From Bauldia sp. (GTDB lineage: Bacteria > Pseudomonadota > Alphaproteobacteria > Rhizobiales > Kaistiaceae): a stretch of DNA of 64,000 nucleotides. The notes beneath the pieces are model-generated. The model was not told the origin of the DNA. It saw nothing but the letters and a program-made list of their open reading frames with translations, and searched no databases. The stretch is taken from positions 2,430,237 through 2,494,236 of the forward strand of contig JBBCGQ010000001.1 in the NCBI GenBank assembly GCA_037200845.1, given 5' to 3'. Within the stretch, counting starts at the first letter, position 1; every line of letters starts with the position of its first letter. Both the position numbers and the translations under genes were made by a program. This document shows, piece after piece, positions 57,822 through 64,000 of this stretch.

Positions 57822-58652
57822 TCAGAACCCGTACGCCAACCCGACCCGGACGATGTCCGTGCTGAGGCTGGCGGTGCTGTTGGCCGGGTTCACGTCGATC
57901 CAGAGATCGGCGTAGGAGATGCTGCCCGCGACCGCGAGCGTGCCGAAATCGGCGTGCAGGTATTCGGCACGCATCGTCCAGTGCTCCGCCATCGCCCATT
58001 CGGCGCCGGCGCCGAGCACCAGCGCCGTGCGGAACTCCGAGGTGCTGGCATTTTCGTGGCCGCCGCTCGGGCCCGAGTAGTCCGTGAAGACGTAGTCGTC
58101 GGCGTAGGCGTTCGACACGGTCAGCGTCGTGGCGGCGATGCCGGCGGTGCCGTAGAGGAGCAGCCCGGGCAGCGGCAGGAAGCCGACGCGGGCGCGCGCC
58201 GTCGCCAGCCAGTCCGTCGACGCGGTCACGTGCATCGAGAAGGTCGCGGGCACGCCGTTGTTGACGATGCCCGCGTTGACGCTCGCCGCGCTGCCGCCGT
58301 TGGTGATGCTGAGCGGCATCGCGCCGATGTCGGCCTCGAGGCCGTAGACGACCTCGCCGTTCTGCCAGTTGCGGCCGATGAAGCCGCCGCCGATGAAGGC
58401 GGTGGCGCCGGCCGAGCCGCTGCCGGTGGCGCCGACCAGCGCCCCGTTGTCCAGATATTGGACCGGGCTGCAGATATAGCCGCCGTCGACGCAGCCGATC
58501 TCGGTGGTGGCGGCCGAATCGCCGGAGACGGAGCCGGCAAAGGCGCCAAGGTAGGCGCCGCTCCAGTCGGGCGTTTGCGCCGAGACACCGGCCGCTTGCG
58601 CAGCCCATATCGCCGCCGCCACCGCGAGGGTGGCGCTGATGGACCGCCGCAT
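57822..58652 (-). CDS. Outer-membrane beta-barrel protein (Omp25/Omp31-like)
   Basis: A 276-residue protein with a signal peptide (cut near VSAQTPD), the rhizobial start DWSGAYLGAFAGS, alternating strands (WLATARARVGFLPLPGLLLYGTAGIAATTL, EWAMAEHWTMRAEYLHADFG) and a terminal Phe after VRVGLAYG, the usual outer-membrane barrel end. Probably a structural barrel or small porin. Confidence 0.83.
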   Translation of the reverse strand: MRRSISATLAVAAAIWAAQAAGVSAQTPDWSGAYLGAFAGSVSGDSAATTEIGCVDGGYICSPVQYLDNGALVGATGSGSAGATAFIGGGFIGRNWQNGEVVYGLEADIGAMPLSITNGGSAASVNAGIVNNGVPATFSMHVTASTDWLATARARVGFLPLPGLLLYGTAGIAATTLTVSNAYADDYVFTDYSGPSGGHENASTSEFRTALVLGAGAEWAMAEHWTMRAEYLHADFGTLAVAGSISYADLWIDVNPANSTASLSTDIVRVGLAYGF

Positions 58653-58801
58653 GAACCGTACCGCCTCTGCCGGCGGCCCGAATCACCGCCGCACCCACAC
58701 CCTATAGTGGCGGCGAATGATTGAAGGTCCGTTGCGGGCGGCCCCTGCCCTTCTCCACAGTTGGCGTCCGGCTCTGGCTTGCGCTCCCGCGTTCGTCCGC
58801 T

Positions 58802-58830
58802 CGAAACAGGCCATCGGCCTGTTTCATTTT
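58802..58830 (+). terminator. Strong rho-independent-type terminator before uvrD
   Basis: GAAACAGGCC-ATC-GGCCTGTTTC followed by ATTTTC, in the plus direction, lies 80 bases before uvrD in a divergent intergenic region, where no upstream plus-strand gene ends. The stretch 58653-58910 otherwise shows no convincing gene. Confidence 0.7.
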
Positions 58831-58910
58831 CGCGATTGCGAAAGCCGCCGCCTCCCCCATCTGTTGCTATAGTGTTCTCCTTTCCGGATTCGTGGATTCC
58901 TTAGGGGCCT

Positions 58911-61466
58911 ATGACCGACCCTGCCAAACGCCGTGACGATGACGACGCCCCGTTGCTGGACCCCGGATCGGGGTCCGGGGCAGGCTCGCTCGCCGCGTCT
59001 GTTGGCGAGCCCGGCGACGATGTTGCCGCGCCCGGGCCGAAGCCCGGCGGCATCGCGGCGCGCGCCTCGGGGCGCGGCGCCGTGCCGGAGTATCTGGCGC
59101 GGCTGAACCCGGAACAGCGCGCCGCCGTCGAGGCGACCGAGGGGCCGGTGCTGGTGCTGGCCGGCGCGGGCACCGGCAAGACGCGCGTGCTGACCACGCG
59201 GGTGGCGCACCTGCTCGCCACCGGCAAGGCCAAGCCGTGGCAGATCCTCTGCGTCACCTTCACCAACAAGGCGGCGCGCGAGATGAGGACGCGCGTCGGC
59301 GATCTCATCGGCGGCGTCGTCGAGGGCATGCAGTGGCTGGGCACGTTCCACTCGATCGGCGCCAAGATGCTGCGCCGGCACGCGGAACTCGCCGGGCTGA
59401 AATCTGACTTCACCATCCTCGACACCGACGACCAGATCCGCCTGATGAAGCAGATCATCCAGGCGGAGAACATCGACGAGAAGCGCTGGCCGGCGCGCCA
59501 GCTCGCCGGGATGATCGACCATTGGAAGAACCGCGGGCAGGCCCCTGGCGACGTCTCCGATGCCGACGGCCGCGCCTTCGCCGACGGCAAGGGCAAGAAG
59601 CTCTACGCCGCCTATCAGGCGCGGCTGCGCACGCTGAACGCCGCCGACTTCGGCGACCTGCTGCTCGAGCCGCTCCGGATCATGCGCGCCAATCCGGATG
59701 TGCTGGCGGACTACCACCAGCGCTTCCGCTACCTGCTGGTCGACGAGTATCAGGACACCAACGTCGCGCAGTATCTCTGGCTGCGGCTGCTCGCCCAGGC
59801 CCCGCCGGCATCGCCGGGCAGCACGCCGACCAGTGAAGGCGTGGATGGCCGGGACAAGCCCGGCCATGACGGCAAAAGAAAAAGCGTCGCGAACATCTGC
59901 TGCGTCGGCGACGACGACCAGTCGATTTACGGCTGGCGCGGCGCCGAGGTCGACAACATCCTGCGCTTCGAGAAAGATTTTCCCGGCGCGGTCGTCATCC
60001 GCCTGGAGCGGAACTATCGTTCGACCTCGCATATCCTCGGCGCCGCCTCGCACCTGATCGCGCACAACGAAGGCCGCCTTGGCAAGACGCTGTTCACCGA
60101 CGACGTCGATCCGGACGCGGTGCGTGTCTCCGTCGCTTCCTCGTGGGACAGCGAGCAGGAAGCGCGCACCATCGGCGAGGAGATCGAGGCGCTGCAGGCC
60201 AAGGGGCACAAACTGAACGAGATCGCGATCCTGGTGCGCGCCTCGTTCCAGATGCGCGCCTTCGAGGATCGCTTCATCGCGCTGGGGCTGCCCTATCGCG
60301 TCATCGGCGGCCCGCGTTTCTATGAGCGGCAGGAGGTGCGCGATGCGCTGGCCTATTTCCGCGCCACCGCGCAGCCGGCCGACGACCTCGCCTTCGAGCG
60401 CATCGTCAACGTGCCGCGCCGCGGCATCGGCGAGACGACGGTGAAGGCGCTGCACGACCGCGCGCGCCTCCGCCAAGTACCGCTGATGCAGGCGGCGGCG
60501 GAGCTTGCCGAGACGGATGAGCTCGCCGGCAAGACGCGCGCCTCGCTCCGCGATCTGCTCGGCGCCTTCGCGCGCTGGCGTTCGCAGATCGAGACGCTGT
60601 CGCACACCGAGCTGGCGGAGCTGATCCTCGAGGAAAGCGGTTACACCGAGATGTGGCAGGCCGACCGCTCGGCCGATGCGCCGGGGCGGCTGGAAAACCT
60701 CAAGGAACTCGTCCGCTCGATGGAGGAGTTCGACAACCTGCAGGGCTTCCTCGAGCACATCTCGCTGGTGATGGATGCCGAGGCCGAGGCAGGCAACGAC
60801 GCCGTCTCGATCATGACGCTGCATTCGGCCAAGGGGCTGGAGTTCGACACTGTCTTCCTGCCCGGCTGGGAGGAAGGCCTGTTCCCCTCGCAGCGCACGC
60901 TAGACGAGAACGGCAAGGCCGGCCTCGAGGAGGAGCGCCGCCTCGCCTATGTCGGCATCACGCGGGCGCGCAAGCGCGCGTTCATCCGCTTCGCCGCCAA
61001 CCGCCGCATGCATGGGCTCTGGCAGTCCGGCATGCCGTCACGGTTCCTCGACGAACTGCCCGAGGCGCACGTCGATGTCGTCGAGGATACGTCGGCCTAT
61101 GGCGGCTACGGCTCGGCGGCATACGGCGCCTCGCGCTTCGACACGCGCGATCCGTTCCAGAACACGTACGCCACGCCGGGCTGGCAGCGTGCCCAGAAGC
61201 GCGGCGCCGAGGAGGCGAAGAAAAACGGCGGCCGCAAGGGCTCCAACTTCGACCACCCGCTGAGCTCGGGGCCGCGGCTGATCGAGGGTGAGCTGGTGGC
61301 GAAATCGGTGATCGGCGGCACCAGCGACTACCGCGCCGGCGAACGCATCTTCCACCAGAAATTCGGCTACGGCCGCATCGCCTCGATCGACGGCAACAAG
61401 CTCACCGTCGATTTCGAAAAGGCCGGGCAGAAGAAGGTGCTGGATTCGTTTGTGGAGCGGCACTAG
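58911..61466 (+). CDS. uvrD: UvrD/PcrA-type superfamily 1A DNA helicase
   Basis: An 851-residue ATP-dependent 3'-5' helicase of repair and replication. Walker A AGAGTGK (84-90), motif II DEYQDTN (278-284), motif III GDDDQSIYGWRGAE (333-346), motif VI GITRARKR and a C-terminal Tudor-like tail (YRAGERIFHQKFGYGRIASIDGNKLTVDFEKAG). Two stretches without counterpart, at about residues 15-45 and 297-325, coincide with palindromic DNA. The motifs themselves are intact, so the enzyme is probably active. Confidence 0.95.
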   Translation: MTDPAKRRDDDDAPLLDPGSGSGAGSLAASVGEPGDDVAAPGPKPGGIAARASGRGAVPEYLARLNPEQRAAVEATEGPVLVLAGAGTGKTRVLTTRVAHLLATGKAKPWQILCVTFTNKAAREMRTRVGDLIGGVVEGMQWLGTFHSIGAKMLRRHAELAGLKSDFTILDTDDQIRLMKQIIQAENIDEKRWPARQLAGMIDHWKNRGQAPGDVSDADGRAFADGKGKKLYAAYQARLRTLNAADFGDLLLEPLRIMRANPDVLADYHQRFRYLLVDEYQDTNVAQYLWLRLLAQAPPASPGSTPTSEGVDGRDKPGHDGKRKSVANICCVGDDDQSIYGWRGAEVDNILRFEKDFPGAVVIRLERNYRSTSHILGAASHLIAHNEGRLGKTLFTDDVDPDAVRVSVASSWDSEQEARTIGEEIEALQAKGHKLNEIAILVRASFQMRAFEDRFIALGLPYRVIGGPRFYERQEVRDALAYFRATAQPADDLAFERIVNVPRRGIGETTVKALHDRARLRQVPLMQAAAELAETDELAGKTRASLRDLLGAFARWRSQIETLSHTELAELILEESGYTEMWQADRSADAPGRLENLKELVRSMEEFDNLQGFLEHISLVMDAEAEAGNDAVSIMTLHSAKGLEFDTVFLPGWEEGLFPSQRTLDENGKAGLEEERRLAYVGITRARKRAFIRFAANRRMHGLWQSGMPSRFLDELPEAHVDVVEDTSAYGGYGSAAYGASRFDTRDPFQNTYATPGWQRAQKRGAEEAKKNGGRKGSNFDHPLSSGPRLIEGELVAKSVIGGTSDYRAGERIFHQKFGYGRIASIDGNKLTVDFEKAGQKKVLDSFVERH
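58962..58988. repeat. Palindromic repeat within the uvrD 5' coding end
   Basis: TGGACCCCGGATCGGGGTCCG is a near-perfect palindrome inside codons 18-26 of uvrD, encoding Asp-Pro-Gly-Ser-Gly-Ser-Gly. The type TGGA-CCCCGATC..GGGG is a common dispersed repeat in Rhizobiales. Confidence 0.55.
59826..59875. repeat. Palindromic repeat inserted in frame in uvrD
   Basis: GATGGCCGGGACAAGCCCGGCCATGAC is an inverted repeat (ATGGCCGGG/CCCGGCCAT) in frame between helicase motifs II and III, encoding DGRDKPGHDG. The flanking Thr/Ser/Pro and Lys/Arg residues bring the extra segment to about 28 residues. Confidence 0.7.
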
Positions 61467-61551
61467 CGAGGCGTCGCGCGGATGCTTTGGCTCGCGCTGG
61501 ATTTCCGGCTCTCGCTGGAATGAGGGGGAGGAGTGCGCGGCGCGCCTCCTC

Positions 61552-61645
61552 CGTCGTCACCCCGGCGAAAGCCGGGGCCCAGCGCTGAACGCGGAGTGCA
61601 CCGCAATGGTCGCGCTGGATTCCGGCCTTGCCGGGATCGACCGAA
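61552..61645. repeat. Palindromic repeat between uvrD and an acyltransferase gene
   Basis: CGTCACCCCGGCGAAAGCCG, followed by GGGCCCAGCGC and, about 50 bases on, GATTCCGGCCTTGCCGGGATC. The first unit matches that at 27243. It fills the gap between two convergent genes. Confidence 0.65.
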
Positions 61646-61646
61646 T

Positions 61647-62537
61647 TCAGGCTGCCGCCGCGGCTTGCTCGTCGCGATCCTCGCCGCTGTCGCGGATCGG
61701 TTCCCACGTCTTGCCGGAGAGCCGCGCAATCTCGCGCATGATCGTTGCGTGCCAGGCGCGGATCTCGTCGTGTGTCGGCCGGGCGCCGGCGTAGTGCGGC
61801 GGGGTGAGCGGCGCGCCGATGCGGATTTCCATCGTCTCGCGTTCGGGGATCGGGCCGCTGCCGGCGGGCGCCGACGGGAAGACGATGCCGGCGGGGACGA
61901 CCGGCACGCCGGTTTCGAGCGACAGGCGGGCGGTGCCGTAGCGCCCGGGGAGCAGACGGCGGCGGTTGCGGTTGACGGTGCCCTCCGGGAACACGCCGAT
62001 CGGACGGTGCGCCATGAGATGGGCGCGCGCCTGCTCGATCGCCGGCTTTGCCGGTGCGAACAGCGGCTTCAGCGCATTCAACGCACGCGGCCGGCCGGGC
62101 TTGGTGATGACGACGATGGTGCCGGCACGGCGGAGGATCAGCGCCAGCCCGGGCACCAGGCGATAGACCCAGTCCGACCAGAAATGGATGAGCCGGCCGC
62201 CGCGGTGGAAGACGAGCAGCGCCGGCACGATGACGGCTTCGCGCTTGATGCTGTGGTTGAGCGCCAGGATGAAGGGCTGCGGGCCGAGGATGTGCTCGAT
62301 GCCGCTGATCGCCGCGACCTGGCGGCGCGCCACCAGCGTCACGAAGCGGAGCAGCAGCCGGTCGAGCATGCGCGCGAACGGCAGGCGGCGGCGGAACACC
62401 TGCCCGACCGTCGGCACGCCGCTGGAGCCAAGCGGCGCCATGCGGCGCGCCACCGACTGGATCGCCAGCGACGACAGGTCGGAGGCGGCGTCGTTGGCCG
62501 CCGTCGGCACCACGCTGCGTTCGCTCATCTCGCTCAT
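61647..62537 (-). CDS. PlsC-like lysophospholipid acyltransferase
   Basis: A 296-residue membrane-associated acyltransferase. LALNHSIKREAVI carries the HX4 motif, but the catalytic-pair position is Glu rather than the usual Asp (HX4E); VFPEGTVNRNRRRLLPGRYGTARLS is the glycerolipid-binding FPEGT motif. It lies seven bases after a GNAT gene on the same strand, which suggests a two-step lipid N- and O-acylation. Whether the product is a phospholipid or an amino-acid lipid is not settled by sequence. Confidence 0.8.
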   Translation of the reverse strand: MSEMSERSVVPTAANDAASDLSSLAIQSVARRMAPLGSSGVPTVGQVFRRRLPFARMLDRLLLRFVTLVARRQVAAISGIEHILGPQPFILALNHSIKREAVIVPALLVFHRGGRLIHFWSDWVYRLVPGLALILRRAGTIVVITKPGRPRALNALKPLFAPAKPAIEQARAHLMAHRPIGVFPEGTVNRNRRRLLPGRYGTARLSLETGVPVVPAGIVFPSAPAGSGPIPERETMEIRIGAPLTPPHYAGARPTHDEIRAWHATIMREIARLSGKTWEPIRDSGEDRDEQAAAAA

Positions 62538-62544
62538 CGGCAGG

Positions 62545-63201
62545 TCACGCCGCCAGCCGGCCGTGGAGGGCCGCCGGCATCGCGTCCTTGAGATAGCGGT
62601 AGAACCAGTGGTTGAGGCCGCGCAGGCGCCGGTGCGCCCCGATGATGTCGAGGAGCAGCGTGATGCGCCGGCTGGTGCTGGCGAGCTCGCCGACGTCGTG
62701 GGTGGCGACCGGGCGGAAGCCCAGCACGCGCGTGTGGAAGCCGAACGGGCTGTGCGGATCGTCCTCGAACACGTCGGTGATGAGATGCGTCACGCCGCGC
62801 TGCAGGCAGTCGATGGTGACGGCGCGCATGAGCGTCGCGGCGACCATCAGGCGCTTGCGGCTGTCGGGCAGCACGGCGAAGCGGCCGACCTCGGCGATGC
62901 CGGGCTGGCCGATGAAGTCTTCGACGCGGATCGCCGGATCGAGCGCGGTGAGCTGGTACTTGGCGTAGGCCGCGATCGGCGGATCGTTGAGGATGCGCAC
63001 CACGCCGGCCGGCACGCCGCCGGCTTCCGCGACGAACCAGACGATATCGTCGCGCTCGAGATCGGACGACGGAAACTGGCCCTCGGGATTGCTGATCCAG
63101 CGCTTCTCGGCGAGATAGGTCGCCTTGAGGATGCCGAGCACGTCGGCCCGGCCTGCTTCATCGACAACGCGTCGCACCGTGATGTCTGACCGGTCGGCCA
63201 T
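62545..63201 (-). CDS. GNAT-fold protein, possible N-acyl amino acid synthase
   Basis: A 218-residue GNAT-like protein (WFVAEAGGVPAGVVRILNDPP, AEVGRFAVLPDSRKRLMVAATLMRAVTIDCLQRGVTHLITDV, HTRVLGFRPVATHD). AEVGRFAVLPDSRKR is reminiscent of N-acyl amino acid synthases such as FeeM or of OlsB, which use acyl-ACP. The adjacent PlsC-like gene supports a lipid role, but a plain acetyltransferase cannot be excluded. AGGAG precedes the ATG. Confidence 0.65.
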   Translation of the reverse strand: MADRSDITVRRVVDEAGRADVLGILKATYLAEKRWISNPEGQFPSSDLERDDIVWFVAEAGGVPAGVVRILNDPPIAAYAKYQLTALDPAIRVEDFIGQPGIAEVGRFAVLPDSRKRLMVAATLMRAVTIDCLQRGVTHLITDVFEDDPHSPFGFHTRVLGFRPVATHDVGELASTSRRITLLLDIIGAHRRLRGLNHWFYRYLKDAMPAALHGRLAA

Positions 63202-63415
63202 CGTCGCTCCTTTCGATGCTTCGACGGCCGTTCGGAGGCGAATGGCCAGCGAATCACAAGATCACGCCAAAGTCTGGGGCGGCCGGATTGCAGGCAGATG
63301 GGATTGCGATGACACCCCGATGACATTGATGCCATTGGTTAATTCGGCTTCGGCGGATTTCCGCGGTTTCGCCGCTGCCCTGTGACGGTCAGGCTTCTGC
63401 TATGAACGCCGCCCG

Positions 63416-64000
63416 ATGACGGTCGTCGCCACCATTGCCCTTGCCGAGGCCCCTGCCCGCGCCCTTGCCGGCGCGCTCGACGGCGACGATCTGCTGTGGG
63501 CAAACGCGTTCGACCTCAGCGAGACCGCGCCGGGCAGATGGCAGGTCGCGGTCTATTTCGAGACGGCGCCGACCAGCGAAGAGCGCGCGGCGCTCAGCCG
63601 CCTCGCCGGCAAGGCAAAGTTCGTCGTGGCGACGCTGCCCAAGACCGACTGGGTGGCGAAGTCGCTCGCCGGCCTGGCGCCGGTCCGCGCCGGGCGGTTT
63701 CTTGTTCACGGCAGCCACGACCGCGGCAAGGTCATGCCGAACGATCTCGGCATCGAGATCGAGGCTGGGCTGGCCTTCGGCACCGGACACCACGGCACCA
63801 CGACCGGATGCCTGATCGCGATCGACCGCGAGACCAAGGCGCGGCGGATCGTCAACGCGCTCGACGTCGGCACCGGATCCGGTGTGCTCGCCATTGCGCT
63901 CGCCAAGCGCGCCCACGCGCATGTGGTGGCGAGCGACATCGATCCGGTGGCGACGAAAGTCGCGGCGGGCAATGTGCGGCTGAACGGGGGTGGCGCGATT
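63416..64000 (+). CDS. prmA: Ribosomal protein L11 methyltransferase (partial, cut by window edge)
   Basis: The first 195 codons are present and the frame runs off the window. GLAFGTGHHGTTTGCL and LDVGTGSGVLAIALAKR, the SAM-binding motif, are typical of PrmA, which methylates ribosomal protein L11. The start gives MTVVATIALAEAPA; it lies 214 bases from the divergent GNAT gene. Confidence 0.93.
   Translation, partial: MTVVATIALAEAPARALAGALDGDDLLWANAFDLSETAPGRWQVAVYFETAPTSEERAALSRLAGKAKFVVATLPKTDWVAKSLAGLAPVRAGRFLVHGSHDRGKVMPNDLGIEIEAGLAFGTGHHGTTTGCLIAIDRETKARRIVNALDVGTGSGVLAIALAKRAHAHVVASDIDPVATKVAAGNVRLNGGGAI

Noticed and set aside
58721-58936. A 71-codon plus-strand frame between the barrel gene and uvrD
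   Set aside because: It crosses the terminator hairpin and overlaps the uvrD start out of frame; no ribosome site, no motif.

Overview
The window is about 64 kb of GC-rich chromosome from an alphaproteobacterium, most likely of the order Hyphomicrobiales (Rhizobiales). The grounds are the two-piece circularly permuted tmRNA with the tag ANDNYAEVRLAA, BA14K-family proteins, Omp25-like barrels, DUF2155 next to aat, DUF4169 paired with a ribbon-helix-helix gene, and the hflK-hflC-degP and thyA-folA neighbourhoods. Genes are dense, lie on both strands and are mostly core metabolism. I see no transposase, integrase, phage, plasmid or CRISPR sequence. The genus cannot be fixed from the sequence alone.

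Layout. 1-7.5 kb: a cut transporter start, a molybdenum hydroxylase large subunit, a PAS-GGDEF-EAL protein, pgi and a class I aminotransferase. 7.5-16.6 kb: M48 protease, DsbA-like protein, aroQ-accB-accC, a DUF1902/HicA toxin-antitoxin pair, aat overlapping a DUF2155 gene, glpD, an outer-membrane barrel and tRNA-Lys(CTT). 16.6-24.5 kb: a Crp/Fnr regulator, a phytase-like secreted esterase, another barrel, leuA behind a leucine-rich leader peptide, PhzF, and two tandem BA14K genes. 24.5-33.4 kb: ilvC, a secreted protein, a caspase-like orphan, ilvIH behind a Val/Ile/Leu leader and attenuator, methyltransferase-miaA, serB and a GNAT. 33.5-44.8 kb: degP, hflC, hflK, folA, a UPF0114 gene, thyA, an MFS exporter with an AraC regulator, ankyrin and YHS proteins, and an LLM flavin oxidoreductase. 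44.8-48.1 kb: ssrA (tmRNA) directly followed by sspB, fumC, a CcdAB pair, and DUF4169-RHH. 48.1-64 kb: a giant AsmA protein with an alanine-rich tail, a DMT transporter, a receiver-glycosyltransferase fusion, small secreted and outer-membrane proteins, uvrD, an acyltransferase/GNAT pair, and the start of prmA.

Functional links. leuA, ilvC and ilvIH cover common and leucine-specific steps of branched-chain amino-acid synthesis. Two of these three loci have leader peptides whose reading would sense the end products: ilvIH through a rho-independent terminator, and leuA apparently through an anti-Shine-Dalgarno sequence built from its own Leu codons. ssrA and sspB together tag stalled proteins and deliver them to ClpXP. 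HflK/HflC and DegP serve envelope quality control.

The most unusual items are the leuA leader, the REC/degenerate-GGDEF/GT2 fusion, the AsmA protein with about 550 extra alanine-rich residues and an apparent CTG start, the caspase-like orphan, palindromic repeats in intergenic regions and inside uvrD, and the terminator in the divergent region upstream of uvrD.
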